Source of the DNA: CAWFSE01 sp963697565
Lineage (GTDB): Bacteria; Actinomycetota; Actinomycetes; CAVWCF01
Assembly (NCBI GenBank): GCA_963697565.1
Contig: CAVOOM010000008.1
Location: 1-64,000, forward strand
Direction of reading: 5' to 3'
DNA length: 64,000 nucleotides
The notes beneath the pieces are model-generated. The model did not search any database and was not told where the DNA came from. It worked only from the letters and a program-made list of their open reading frames with translations. The first letter of the stretch is position 1; the number at the start of each line of letters is the position of its first letter. A program made the position numbers and the translations under genes. This document shows positions 18,510 through 29,896 of the stretch, in pieces.

Positions 18510-19346
18510 ATGACCGAGGCCTCCGGCGTGCTGGTCCTGGCCGGCGCCCCGATCGGCGACCCGTCGGACGCCTCGCCCCGGCTGGGCCGCGAGCTCGCCG
18601 CGGCCGACGTGGTCGCCGCCGAGGACACCCGCCGACTGCGGCGGCTCGCGGCCGACCTGGGCGTCGCCGTCACGGGGCGCGTCGTGTCGTACCACGAGTC
18701 CAACGAGGCCGAGCGGACCCCGGGCCTCATCGACGACCTGCTGGCCGGCGCCCGGGTGCTACTGGTCACCGACGCCGGGATGCCGAGCGTGAGCGACCCG
18801 GGCTACCGGCTGGTGGCCGCCGCGGTGGCCGCCGGGGTGCGGGTGACCTCGGCGCCTGGCCCCAGCGCCGTGCTGACCGCCCTTGCCGTCAGCGGCCTGC
18901 CGGTCGACCGGTTCTGCTTCGAGGGGTTCCTGCCGCGCAAGGCCGGCGAGCGCGCGGCCCGGCTGCGCGAGCTCGCCGGGGAGACCCGCACGCTGGTCTT
19001 CTTCGAGGCGCCGCACCGGCTGGCCGCCGCCCTTGACGCGCTCGCCGACGCGTTCGGCCCGCAGCGCCCCGCCGCGATCTGCCGCGAGCTCACCAAGACG
19101 TACGAGGAGGTCGTCCGCGGGGGCCTGGGCGAGTTGGCGCGCTGGGCCCAGGGCGAGGTGCGCGGCGAGATCACCCTGGTCGTCGGCGGAGCCCCGGCGC
19201 GCGCCGCCGAGCCCACCCCGGCCGAGCTGGCCGCCCTGGTCGCGGAGCGGATGGCCGGCGGGGAGTCGCGGCGCGATGCGGTGGCGGCCGTCGCCGCGAT
19301 CACCGGCGCCCCCCGCCGCGCGGTCTACGACGCCTCGCTGGCCTGA
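18510..19346 (+). CDS. rsmI: 16S rRNA (cytidine-2'-O)-methyltransferase RsmI
   Basis: The 278-residue SAM-dependent enzyme 2'-O-methylates C1402 of 16S rRNA. It shows LVLAGAPIGDPSDAS (the N-terminal TPIGN-type motif), VAAEDTRRLRRL, SYHESNE, LVTDAGMPSVSDPG and APGPSAVLTALAVSGLP in the expected order. Its -10 is unclear. Length and motif order are normal, and there is no frameshift. Confidence 0.97.
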   Translation: MTEASGVLVLAGAPIGDPSDASPRLGRELAAADVVAAEDTRRLRRLAADLGVAVTGRVVSYHESNEAERTPGLIDDLLAGARVLLVTDAGMPSVSDPGYRLVAAAVAAGVRVTSAPGPSAVLTALAVSGLPVDRFCFEGFLPRKAGERAARLRELAGETRTLVFFEAPHRLAAALDALADAFGPQRPAAICRELTKTYEEVVRGGLGELARWAQGEVRGEITLVVGGAPARAAEPTPAELAALVAERMAGGESRRDAVAAVAAITGAPRRAVYDASLA

Positions 19347-19479
19347 GCCGACCGAACCTCGCTGGAGGTGCCGGAAGGCGGGGGGATGGGGTCCGAAAGT
19401 CCCTGTCCTCGGCCTGCCCGCGGGGGCACCCTGGCGGTATCGGCGGGCGGGCGCCGGTGGACCCGGGGAGGTGGCCCCA

Positions 19480-19821
19480 ATGCGTGAGACCGAGGTCTCG
19501 TACGAGGCGTTCCGGCTGGGGTGCCGCGCGTGCGGCGCGCAGTGGCGGGCCGTCTACCGGGTCCAACGCTGGTCCGACGACGGCGGAGCCGAGCACACCG
19601 CCTGGTACCGCGAGGGCGCCGGCTCGGTCTCCCCGTACGGAGGCGAGTGCTGCGATTCCTGCGGCGCAACGGCCGAGGTGGCCGCCCCGCCGTGGGACAT
19701 CGCGCACGGCCGTCGGGTGGGCGGCGAGGCGCCCGAGGCGCTCGCCACGCCCGCGGTGTCGCCGGTTCCGCGCCCCCGGCAGGCGCCTGCGCAGCGGGCC
19801 CCGCGGCTCCGCGAGGCCTAA
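19480..19821 (+). CDS. Small zinc-ribbon protein, unknown function
   Basis: The 113-residue protein has CRAC (about residue 14) and CCDSC (about 53) pairs that could bind one zinc ion across the sequence. The residues between are polar and aromatic, and the tail is Pro/Arg-rich. I do not recognise a named family. It sits between rsmI and metG. The ATG at 19480 was chosen for the GGGGAGGTG sequence 6-14 nt upstream. Confidence 0.6.
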   Translation: MRETEVSYEAFRLGCRACGAQWRAVYRVQRWSDDGGAEHTAWYREGAGSVSPYGGECCDSCGATAEVAAPPWDIAHGRRVGGEAPEALATPAVSPVPRPRQAPAQRAPRLREA

Positions 19822-19852
19822 CCCACACGGGGACGCCAAGCCGCACAAGATC

Positions 19853-19875
19853 GGCCCGGCCCTAAGATCCGGGCC
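19853..19875 (+). promoter_or_regulatory. Leaderless promoter embedded in a hairpin before metG
   Basis: TAAGAT (19863-19868) ends 7 nt before the metG ATG. It sits in the loop of a perfect 7-bp inverted repeat GGCCCGG (19853-19859) / CCGGGCC (19869-19875) that abuts the start codon. If transcription starts at the ATG, the repeat acts as DNA (for example an operator) rather than as RNA. Confidence 0.5.
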
Positions 19876-21665
19876 ATGCCCCGCAATGTGTTGACGGCGG
19901 TCGCCTGGCCGTACGCCAACGGCCCGCGCCATATCGGCCATGTCTCCGGCTTCGGCGTGCCCAGCGACGTGTTCTCCCGCTACATGCGGATGTCCGGTCG
20001 CAACGTCTGATGGTGAGCGGCACCGACGAGCACGGCACGCCCATCCAGGTGCAGGCCGACGCCGAGGGGCTGAGCCCGCGCGCGCTCGCCGACCGCTACA
20101 ACCGGGTCATCGTCGAGGACCTGCAGGGGCTCGGGCTCACGTACGACCTGTTCACCCGCACGACGACGCGCAACCACTACGCCGTGACCCAGGAGATCTT
20201 CCGCACGCTGCACCGCAACGGCTACGTCGTGGCGCGCACCACGCTCGGCGCGATCTCGCCGTCGACCGGCCGCACGCTGCCGGACCGCTACATCGAGGGC
20301 ACCTGCCCGATCTGCGGCTACGACGGCGCCCGCGGCGACCAGTGCGACTCCTGCGGCAACCAGCTCGACCCGATCGACCTCGGCAACCCGCGCAGCAAGA
20401 TCAACGGCGAGAAGCCGGAGTTCGTCGAGAGCGAGCACTTCTTCCTCGACCTGCCGGCCTTCGCCGAGGCGCTCGGCGGCTGGCTGCAGACCCGCAACGA
20501 CTGGCGGCCCAACGTCCTGAAGTTCAGCCAGAACCTGCTCGACGACCTGCAGCCGCGCGCGATCACCCGCGACCTCGACTGGGGCGTCCCTATCCCGCTC
20601 GACGGGTGGGAGTCGCGCACCGACAAGCGGATCTACGTGTGGTTCGACGCGGTGATCGGCTACCTGTCGGCGTCGGTCGAGTGGGCCCGGCGCACCGGCG
20701 ACCCCGAGGCGTGGCGGCAGTGGTGGTGCGACCCCGAGGCCCGGTCGTACTACTTCATGGGCAAGGACAACATCGTCTTCCACTCGGTGATCTGGCCGTC
20801 GATCCTGCTCGGGTACGACGGGCTCGGCGGCCGCGGCGGGGCGCCAGGGCCGCTCGGCGAGCTCCAGCTGCCGACCGAGGTGGTCAGCAGCGAGTACCTC
20901 ACGATGGAGGGCCGCAAGTTCTCGTCCTCGCGCTCCGTGGTCATCTACGTGCGCGACTTCCTGGCCCGCTACGACCCCGACTCGCTGCGCTACTTCATCG
21001 CCGCCGCCGGGCCGGAGGCGCAGGACACCGACTTCACCTGGGCGGAGTTCCGGCGCCGCAACAACGACGAGCTGGTCGCCGGCTGGGGCAACCTGGTCAA
21101 CCGCTCGATCTCGATGGCGGCCAAGAACGTCGGCTCCATCCCCGAGCTGTCCGGGCTGACCGAGGCCGACCACCAGCTGCTCGCGACGACCCGCGAGGCG
21201 TTCGGCTCGGTCGGCTCGCTGCTGGAGCGCTCGCGGCAGAAGGCCGCCATCGCCGAGGCGATGCGCGTCGTCGGCGAGGCCAACAAGTACGTCTCCGACC
21301 AGGCGCCCTGGAAGCTCAAGGACACCGACGACGAGCGCATGCGCACGGTGCTCGCCACCACGCTGCAGGCGGTCAGCGACTGCAACACCCTGCTGACGCC
21401 GTTCCTGCCGCACGCCTCGCAGCAGGTGCACGAGCTCCTCGGCGGCACCGGGGTCTGGGCCGCGATGCCGGAGATCCGCGAGGTCTCCGAGGAGGGCAAC
21501 GCCGACTACCCGGTGCTGATGGGCGACTACCAGACCCAGGCGACGTGGGAGTCCAAGCCGCTTCCGGCCGGCACCCCCCTGCAGCCGCCGACCCCGGTGT
21601 TCCGCAAGCTGGACGAGTCGATCGTCGACGACGAGCTGGCCCGCCTCGAGGCGGAGGGGCAGTAG
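19876..21665 (+). CDS. metG: Methionyl-tRNA synthetase (one frameshift)
   Basis: This class Ia synthetase charges tRNA-Met. It has the HIGH-type motif in AWPYANGPRHIGH, MVSGTDEHGTPI, a four-Cys zinc knuckle (CPIC...CDSC, about residues 142-158), WFDAVIGYLSAS, and KFSSSR as the KMSKS loop. An anticodon-binding domain is present and there is no C-terminal dimerisation domain. About 595 codons is normal. The frame breaks near 20007, where GTCTGATG should read GTC CTG ATG; this is one of the few single-base losses in the window. tatD follows after 4 nt. Confidence 0.95.
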
Positions 21666-21669
21666 GCCG

Positions 21670-22548
21670 ATGCCGCAGGGCGCCTACCCCGACCCGCCCG
21701 AGCCGCTGGCCGCCGACGCGGTCGACAGCCACTGCCACCTCGACCTCGGCGACGGCGCGCGCGCCGACGCGGATGCCGCTGGGCTGTCGGTTGACGATGC
21801 GGTGGCCGCGGCCGCGCGCGTCGGGGTCACCCGCATCGTGCAGGTCGGCTGCGACGTGCCGGGCTCCCAGTGGGCGGTGGAGGTCGCGCGCCGGGTGCCG
21901 TCGGTGGTCGCCGCCATCGCGCTGCACCCCAACGAGGCCCCGCGCATCGAGGCCGCCGGCGGGCGACCTGCCTTGGAGGCCGCCTGGGACGCGATCGGCC
22001 GACTGGCCGCCGACGAGCGGGTGCGGGCGATCGGCGAGACCGGGCTCGACTTCTACCGGACCGGGGACGACGGCCGGGCCGCGCAGGAGGAGTCCTTCCG
22101 CCGGCACATCGGCCTGGCCAAGGAGCACGGCAAGGCCCTCGTGATCCACGACCGGGACGCCCACGACGACGTGCTGCGGGTGCTCGAAGACGAGGGCGCC
22201 CCGGAGCGCGTCGTCTTCCACTGCTTCAGCGGCGACCTCGCGATGGCGCGGCACTGCGCCGAGCGCGGCTACGTGCTGTCCTTCGCCGGCCCGGTGACCT
22301 TCAAGAACGCCGCCGGGCTGCGCGAGGCGCTGGCGGCCACCCCGATCGGCCAGCTGCTGGTCGAGACCGACGCCCCGTACCTCACCCCGATGCCCTACCG
22401 GGGGCGGCCGAACGCCTCCTACCTGATCCCGCTCACGCTGCGGGCGATGGCCGAGGTGATGGCCGTCGATGCCGACGCGCTGGCAGCGGCGACGACGGCC
22501 ACCGCGCTGCGGGTCTTCGGCCCGTGGGAGCCGGCCCCGCGGGGCTGA
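21670..22548 (+). CDS. tatD: TatD family metal-dependent deoxyribonuclease
   Basis: The 292-residue TIM-barrel hydrolase has DSHCHLD (first metal ligands), GETGLDFYR, the His in VIHDRDAHDD, VFHCFSGD and LVETDAPYLTPMPYRGRPN, in the order of TatD nucleases. These act as 3'-5' exonucleases or in DNA repair. It is co-transcribed with metG, a common actinobacterial order. The length is normal, with about 20 extra N-terminal residues. Confidence 0.95.
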   Translation: MPQGAYPDPPEPLAADAVDSHCHLDLGDGARADADAAGLSVDDAVAAAARVGVTRIVQVGCDVPGSQWAVEVARRVPSVVAAIALHPNEAPRIEAAGGRPALEAAWDAIGRLAADERVRAIGETGLDFYRTGDDGRAAQEESFRRHIGLAKEHGKALVIHDRDAHDDVLRVLEDEGAPERVVFHCFSGDLAMARHCAERGYVLSFAGPVTFKNAAGLREALAATPIGQLLVETDAPYLTPMPYRGRPNASYLIPLTLRAMAEVMAVDADALAAATTATALRVFGPWEPAPRG

Positions 22549-22730
22549 CGTGCGTTCCGACTGGCGGAACACGTGTCCACGATGTGGACGGCTGGGTTTG
22601 GTACGCCCCTCGGGGCGCCGATACCGTCGGGGAGTCCAACCGGGGCGGGCCGCAGACGCGGCCCCCGTGTCCGGCGCGTTCGCTGCGCCGATCGCCGCCC
22701 GCTGCCGGAACCGTCCACGTCTGGAGCCGT
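22549..22730 (+). promoter_or_regulatory. Regulatory region upstream of rpfB
   Basis: The 182-nt gap holds a 6-bp inverted repeat GTCCAC-GAT-GTGGAC (22575-22589), a TACCGT -10 candidate (22622-22627) and a strong hairpin GGGCCGC-AGAC-GCGGCCC (22647-22664). These imply a leader of about 95 nt. I could not match the conserved core of the ydaO (c-di-AMP) riboswitch that often precedes rpf genes. Confidence 0.4.
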
Positions 22731-23879
22731 GTGTCCGGCAGCCGTCTGGCCCTCCTGCTCAAGGGTCTGCTCCTCGTCGGCCTCGTGGGCGGTCTCACCG
22801 CCTTCGTCGTCGCCGACAAGACCGTGACGCTGGAGATCGACGGCGAGGCCGCCTCGGTCCGCACGTACGCCGCCACCGTGGGCGACCTGCTCGCCGACCA
22901 GGGCCTGGCCCTGAGCGGGCACGACGTGGTCGCCCCCGCCCTGGACGCCCCGCTCGGAGAGGGCCAGCTGGTCGCCGTCGCGTACGGCCGACCCGTCACG
23001 CTGTGGGTGGACGGCGAGAAGACCCAGGCCTGGACCACCGCGCGCACCGTCGGCGACGCCGTCCAGGCGATCGGCCTGCGGGCCGAGGGGGCGTGGTTCT
23101 CGGTCTCCCGCTCGGCCCGGCTGCCGCGCGAGGGCTTCGACGTGGCCCTGCGGATGCCCAAGCCGGTGGCGGTGGTTGCCGATGGCGCCAGGCGCGACCT
23201 CGTGACGACCGCCCCGTCCGTGGCCGATGTCCTCACGGAGGCCGGGGTCGCCGTCGGCGCCTCCGACGAGGTCTCCGCCGACCTGCGCTCGGCGCCCACC
23301 GCGGGCCTGGTCGTCACCGTCACCCGGGTCGCCGCCGGGCAGGACGTCATCCAGGTGCCGGTGCCCTTCGCCGAGGTCCGACAGGACGACGCCACCCTGC
23401 TCGTCGGCTCCACGAAGGTCGCCCGCGAGGGCGTGGCGGGCGTCGCCACCGAGACCTACGCCACGGCGCTGCGCGACGGAGCCGTCGTGTCCAAGACCCT
23501 CGTCAGCCGGGTGGTCTCCACCGCCCCGGTCGACCGGCTCGTGCTGGTCGGCACCAAGCCCGCACCGCCGCCCCCGCCCGCGCCCAAGCCGGCCCCGAAG
23601 CCGCGCCGCCCCTCCGGCCAGCGCCTCGGGCGTCGGTCCAGTGCGCCTGAACTGGGCGGCCCTGGCCCGCTGCGAGTCCGGGGGCAACCCGCGGGCCATC
23701 GGCGGCGGCGGCAAGTACTTCGGCCTCTACCAGTTCACCCTCGGCGCCTGGGCGAGCGTGGGTGGCTCCGGCAACCCGATCGACGCCTCCCCCGACGAGC
23801 AGACCGCCCGCGCCCAACTGCTCTACAGGCGCGTGGCGCTGCTCCCTGGGGCACCTGCGGCTCCCGCCTGTTCAGCTGA
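22731..23879 (+). CDS. rpfB: Resuscitation-promoting factor, RpfB type (two frameshifts)
   Basis: This secreted or anchored muralytic factor wakes dormant cells by cleaving peptidoglycan. In order it has an N-terminal membrane segment (residues 5-25), three DUF348 repeats (TVTLEIDG..., PVTLWVDG..., PVAVVADG...), a G5 domain (VPVPFAEVRQDD...VSRVV), a Pro/Lys linker, and the lysozyme-like Rpf domain NWAALARCESGGNP with the catalytic Glu. It ends WGTCGSRLFS. The frame breaks near 23625 (one extra base) and near 23837 (two extra bases). rsmA starts 7 nt after the stop. Confidence 0.92.
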   Translation: MSGSRLALLLKGLLLVGLVGGLTAFVVADKTVTLEIDGEAASVRTYAATVGDLLADQGLALSGHDVVAPALDAPLGEGQLVAVAYGRPVTLWVDGEKTQAWTTARTVGDAVQAIGLRAEGAWFSVSRSARLPREGFDVALRMPKPVAVVADGARRDLVTTAPSVADVLTEAGVAVGASDEVSADLRSAPTAGLVVTVTRVAAGQDVIQVPVPFAEVRQDDATLLVGSTKVAREGVAGVATETYATALRDGAVVSKTLVSRVVSTAPVDRLVLVGTKPAPPPPPAPKPAPKPRRPSGQRLGRRSSAPELGGPGPLRVRGQPAGHRRRRQVLRPLPVHPRRLGERGWLRQPDRRLPRRADRPRPTALQARGAAPWGTCGSRLFS

Positions 23880-23886
23880 GCCGACG

Positions 23887-24741
23887 GTGGCCCGCCTGCT
23901 GGGGGCCGCCGATGTGCGCGCCCTCGCCGCGCGGCTGTCGGTGCGGCCCACCAAGACGCTCGGCCAGAACTTCGTCATCGACGGCAACACCGTGCGCAAG
24001 ATCGTGCGCACCGCCGGGGTCGGCGCCGACGACATCGTGGTCGAGGTCGGCCCGGGGCTGGGCTCGCTGACCCTCGCGCTGCTGCCCGAGGTGCGCCGGG
24101 TGGTGGCCGTCGAGATCGACCCGGTCCTCGCCGCCGAGCTGCCGGCCACCGTCGCCGCCTTCGCCCCGGAGTACGCCGACCGGCTCGAGGTGGTGGCCGC
24201 TGACGCGCTGCAGATCGACGCGCTGCCCGGCCCGCCGCCGACCGCGCTGGTCGCCAACCTCCCGTACAACGTCTCGGTCCCGGTGCTGCTCCACCTGCTG
24301 GAGCGCTTCCCCTCGCTGCAGCGGGTGCTCGTCCTGGTCCAGGCCGAGGTCGCCGACCGGCTGGCCGCGGAGCCGGGCTCGCGCACGTACGGCGTGCCGA
24401 GCGTCAAGGCGCGGTGGTACGCCGAGGTCCGCCGGGCCGGCTCGGTGGGGCGCACGGTGTTCTGGCCGGCGCCCCGGGTCGACTCCGGCCTCGTCTCGCT
24501 GGTGCGCCGCGACCCGCCGCAGACCACGGCCTCGCGCGAAGAGGTCTTCGCCGTGGTCGACGCGGCCTTCGCCCAGCGGCGCAAGACCCTGCGCGCGGCC
24601 CTGGCGGGCTGGGCCGGCTCGCCGCCCGCGGCCGAGGCCGTCCTGGTGGCGGCCGAGGTCGACCCCGGGGCGCGGGGGGAGCAGCTGGATGTGGCCGCGT
24701 TCGCCCGAATCGCGGAGGCCGGCGCCCGCGCCCGCCGTTAG
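23887..24741 (+). CDS. rsmA: 16S rRNA (adenine1518/1519-N6)-dimethyltransferase KsgA/RsmA
   Basis: The 284-residue SAM enzyme dimethylates A1518 and A1519 of 16S rRNA. Motifs are KTLGQNFVID, VVEVGPGLGSLT (SAM motif I), VVAVEIDPVL and NLPYNVSVPVLLHLLE (catalytic motif IV), then the C-terminal helical domain with FAQRRKTLRAAL. The GTG start at 23887 gives the usual length. It belongs to the conserved rpfB-rsmA-ispE operon. The ispE -10 box overlaps its stop codon. Confidence 0.97.
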   Translation: MARLLGAADVRALAARLSVRPTKTLGQNFVIDGNTVRKIVRTAGVGADDIVVEVGPGLGSLTLALLPEVRRVVAVEIDPVLAAELPATVAAFAPEYADRLEVVAADALQIDALPGPPPTALVANLPYNVSVPVLLHLLERFPSLQRVLVLVQAEVADRLAAEPGSRTYGVPSVKARWYAEVRRAGSVGRTVFWPAPRVDSGLVSLVRRDPPQTTASREEVFAVVDAAFAQRRKTLRAALAGWAGSPPAAEAVLVAAEVDPGARGEQLDVAAFARIAEAGARARR

Positions 24742-24751
24742 GGTCGGTTCC
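24739..24751 (+). promoter_or_regulatory. Leaderless promoter of ispE
   Basis: TAGGGT (24739-24744) ends 7 nt before the GTG at 24752. It includes the rsmA stop codon, so ispE can be transcribed independently of rpfB-rsmA. Confidence 0.5.
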
Positions 24752-25677
24752 GTGAGCAGGCAGGCCGTGACCGCGCGGGTCCCGGCCAAGGTGAACCTCC
24801 AGCTCTCCGTCGGCGCGGTGCGGCCGGACGGCTACCACGACCTCGTCACCGTCTTCCAGGCGGTCGGCCTGTACGACGACGTCGTGGCCCGCCCGGGGTC
24901 GGGCCTCACCCTCACCGCCGAGGGCGAGGGCGTCGATGCCGTCCCCCTCGACGAGACCAACCTCGCGGCGCGGGCGGCGCGCCTGCTGGCGGCGGAGGCC
25001 GGGGTCGCGGCCGATGTCGCCCTGCACCTGCGCAAAGGCATCCCGGTGGCGGGCGGGATGGCCGGCGGCAGCGCGGACGCGGCCGGCGCCCTGCTGGCGT
25101 GCGCCGCCCTCTGGGGGCTGCGCTCGGACCGCTCCGATCTGCTGGCCCTGGCCGGCCGCTTGGGGGCGGACGTGCCCTTCGCCCTGATGGGCGGCACGGC
25201 GGTGGGGGTGGGGCGCGGCGACCGGCTGACCCCGGCGCTCGCCCGGGGCGGCTTCCACTGGGTCTTCGCGCTGGCCGACGGCGGGCTGTCGACCCCCGCG
25301 GTGTTCGGCGAGCTCGACCGGCTGCGCGCCGAGCAGGTGCTGCCGGAGCCGCGGGTGGCCGACGCGCTCATGCAGGCGCTGCGCGCGGGCGACGCGGTCG
25401 CCCTCGGCCGGGCGCTGTCCAACGACCTGCAGCGCGCCGCGCTGGCGTTGAAGCCCCGGCTGGCGATGACGCTGGAGCTCGGCGCCGAATGCGGGGCCCT
25501 CGGCGCGCTGGTCTCGGGCTCCGGGCCGACCTGCGCCTTCCTCGCGCGCGACGAGGAGCACTCCCTCGATCTCGCGGTCGCGCTGACCGCCGGAGGCGTG
25601 TGCCGCACGGTCAAGCGCGCCCAGGGCCCCGTCCATGGCGCCCGACTCGTGACGGGTGACGGCGCGGGGGACCGCGC

Positions 25678-25681
<4 letters not shown>
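24752..25681 (+). CDS. ispE: 4-diphosphocytidyl-2-C-methyl-D-erythritol kinase
   Basis: The 309-residue GHMP kinase phosphorylates CDP-ME in the MEP isoprenoid pathway. It shows VPAKVNLQLSVGAVRPDGYHDL with the substrate-binding Lys and His, the ATP loop PVAGGMAGGSADAAGALL (about residues 95-112) and C-terminal VSGSGPTCAFL. It is coupled by GTGA to the ABC-F gene. There is no frameshift. Confidence 0.97.
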
Positions 25682-27438
<1,757 letters not shown>

Positions 27439-27467
27439 GCAGCGCCGCTCATCGTCAAGCGGTTCGG

Positions 27468-28019
27468 CTACTCGGCGGCCTCGGCCGCGTCGAACGGCCC
27501 GGTCAGCTCCCGGAGCAGGGCGGCCAACCGCCTCTGGTCGGCCGGCTCCAGCGCGGCGAGGATCGCGTGCTCGTGCCGCAGCAGGTCGGTCAGGGCCGCG
27601 TCCACGGCGGCCAGCCCGGCTGGGGTGAGCCGGACCAGCACCCCGCGCCGGTCGTCGGGGTCGGGCCGCCGCTCGACCAGGCCGTCGGAGGCCAGCCGGT
27701 CGACCCGGTTGGTCATCGTCCCGGAGGTCACCAGCGTGCTGGTGAGCAGCTGGCCGGGGGAGAGCTCGTACGGGGCGCCGGCCCGGCGCAGCGCGGCCAG
27801 CACGTCGAAGGCCCACCCCTCCAGGTCGTGCGCCTCGAAGGCGGCCCGGCGGGCGCGGTCGAGGTGGCGGGCCAATCGGGTCACCCGGGAGAGCACCTCA
27901 AGCGGGCTGACGTCCAGGTCGGGGCGCTCGCGTCGCCAGGCCTCGACCAGGCGGTCGACCTCGTCGGCCTCCGCCTGGGGGTGCGCAGCCGGGGGATAGG
28001 ACTCGCGAGCCTCCGCCAC
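27468..28019 (-). CDS. MarR family transcriptional regulator
   Basis: The 183-residue regulator has a helical dimerisation start and the winged-helix core: LSPGQLLTSTLVTSGTMTNRVDRLASDGLV for the recognition helix and RRPDPDDRRGVLVRLTPAG for the wing. GTG at 28019 is preceded by a leaderless -10 box and by a MarR-type inverted repeat, so it is probably autorepressed. It is divergent from the oligopeptide ABC operon and may also control it, but the effector is unknown. Confidence 0.9.
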   Translation of the reverse strand: MAEARESYPPAAHPQAEADEVDRLVEAWRRERPDLDVSPLEVLSRVTRLARHLDRARRAAFEAHDLEGWAFDVLAALRRAGAPYELSPGQLLTSTLVTSGTMTNRVDRLASDGLVERRPDPDDRRGVLVRLTPAGLAAVDAALTDLLRHEHAILAALEPADQRRLAALLRELTGPFDAAEAAE

Positions 28020-28031
28020 GTGGTCAGCATA
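28020..28031 (-). promoter_or_regulatory. Leaderless promoter of the MarR gene
   Basis: On the minus strand, TATGCT (28026-28031) ends 6 nt before the GTG at 28019. Confidence 0.5.
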
Positions 28032-28032
28032 G

Positions 28033-28050
28033 TCTCTTGACGTCGAGATA
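28033..28050. promoter_or_regulatory. Probable MarR operator
   Basis: TCTCTTGACGTCGAGATA is an imperfect palindrome centred on GACGTC (7 of 9 positions symmetric), a form typical of MarR sites. It lies directly upstream of the MarR -10 box, between -10 and -35, where bound protein would block transcription. Confidence 0.6.
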
Positions 28051-28152
28051 AACCGGTCCGACGGGCCGCCGACCCGGGTGGCCCGCGTCCCCCGTTACCG
28101 AATCGGGACCAGGAATCCGCGGCCTCCCGGACCGCTCCCGCGGGTAGCGGCC

Positions 28153-28158
28153 TACGGT
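28153..28158 (+). promoter_or_regulatory. -10 element of the oligopeptide ABC operon
   Basis: TACGGT lies about 50 nt upstream of the GTG at 28208. GAGGGAG provides the ribosome-binding site at 28196-28202. Confidence 0.35.
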
Positions 28159-28207
28159 GCCAGCAACGGCCGATCGCGGCCGCGCACTCGTAACCGAGGG
28201 AGACGAC

Positions 28208-29872
28208 GTGGAACGACGGATGGCTCGCCGGGGCCTGGTGGCCCTGGGCATGGCAGGGGCACTCGCCCTGTCGCTGGCGGCCTGCGGCGGCGACAGTGGC
28301 AGCGACGACTCCGGTGGGGGCGACACTCTTGGTGTTCGGCTCCTCCGCCGACCCGGTCATCCTGGATGGCGCCTACGTCAGCGACGGCGAGTCGCTGCGC
28401 GCGATCCGGCAGATCTTCGAGGGGCTGGTCGACACGGCCCCCGGCTCCACCGACATCGTGCCGAAGCTCGCCGAGTCCTACGACGCCAGCGACGACGGCA
28501 AGGTGTGGACCTTCAAGCTCCGCGAGGGCGTGAAGTTCCAGGACGGCACCGACTTCAACGCCGACGGCGGTCTGCGCCAACTTCGAGCGCTGGTACAACT
28601 TCACCGGCCTCCAGCAGGCCGACACGGTCTCGTACTACTACCTGACCGTCTTCGGCGGCTTCAAGAACAACGAGTCCGACTCCCTCGGCGAGAGCCTCTA
28701 CTCCTCCTGCAAGGCCGTCGACGACGCCACCGCCGAGGTCACCTTGACCCGGGCCTCCTCGACGTTCCTCAGCGCGCTGTCGCTGCCGTCGTTCGCGATG
28801 GCCAGCCCGGAGGCGCTTGAGAAGTACGGCGCGAACGACGTGGGCGGCACCGCCGACTCGCCGACCTTCACCGGCACCTTCGGCACCGAGAACCCGATCG
28901 GCACCGGCCCGTACAAGCTCGACGAGTGGATCAAGGGCGACAAGCTCGTCTTGGTCCGCAACGACGACTACTGGGGCGAGAAGGCGCAGATCGAGACCGT
29001 CATCCTCAAGCCGATCGCCGACGGCCCGGCCCGCCGCCAGGCCCTCGAGGCCGGCGACATCGACGGCTACGACCTCGTCGACCCGTCCGACATCGACGCC
29101 CTGAAGGAGGCCGGCTACCAGCTGCTGAACCGCCCGGCCTTCAACGTCGCCTACGTCGGGCTTCAACCAGGCGATCAAGCCGCTGGAGGACGTCCGCGTC
29201 CGCCAGGCACATCGCCCATGCGATCAACCGCGAGAACGTCATCACGACGAAGTACCCCGAGGGCTCGAACGTGGCCACGCAGTTCCAGCCGCCGGAGGTC
29301 TTCGGCTACGCCGACGACGTCACCGAGTACGCCTACGACCCGGAGAAGGCCAAGGAGCCTGCTGGCCGCAGCCGGGCAGAGCAACCTGACCCTGGAGTTC
29401 TGGTACCCGTCGGGCGTCAGCCGTCCGTACATGCCAGACCCCGCGGCGAACTTCCAGCTGATGAAGGCCGACCTCGAGGCCGTCGGCATCACGGTCGTGC
29501 CGAAGACGGCGCCGTGGAACCCCGACTACCTCGACGCCGTCGACGGCGGCTCGGCTGCCATCTACCTGCTGGGCTGGACCGGCGACTTCGGTGACCCGGA
29601 CAACTTCATCGGCACCTTCTTCCAGGCGCCGCTGAAGCAGTGGGGCTTCGACAACCCCGAGATCTTCGCGGCCCTGGACGCGGCGGAGGCCGAGCCCGAC
29701 CAGGCCAAGCGCGAGACCCAGTACCAGGACATCAACCGGCAGATCATGGACTTCCTGCCGGGCGCTGCCCTACGCGCACACCGAGCCGACGCTGGCCTTC
29801 GAGGACAACGTCGAGGGCTTCGTGCCCAGCCCGGTCACCAACGAGGACTTCTCGACCGTCTCGTTCAGCTGA
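28208..29872 (+). CDS. Oligopeptide/dipeptide ABC transporter substrate-binding lipoprotein (six frameshifts)
   Basis: The lipoprotein signal ends at LSLAAC (lipobox Cys about residue 22). SBP family 5 features follow: SSADPVILDGAYVSDGESL, GLVDTAPGSTDIVPKLAES, WTFKLREGVKFQDGT, ENPIGTGPYKLDEW and NDDYWG, then the C-terminal lobe with WTGDFGDPDNF. It captures peptides for the downstream permeases; nickel or sugar ligands cannot be excluded. Breaks near 28332, 28569, 29164, 29203, 29358 and 29763 each look like one inserted base. This is the most fragmented gene in the window, but every family block is present. Confidence 0.9.
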
Positions 29873-29896
29873 TCGAGAGGGCTCGCTGATTCCTCG

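Noticed and set aside
22549..22730. ydaO (c-di-AMP) riboswitch before rpfB
   Set aside because: The conserved core sequences could not be located; only generic hairpins are present.
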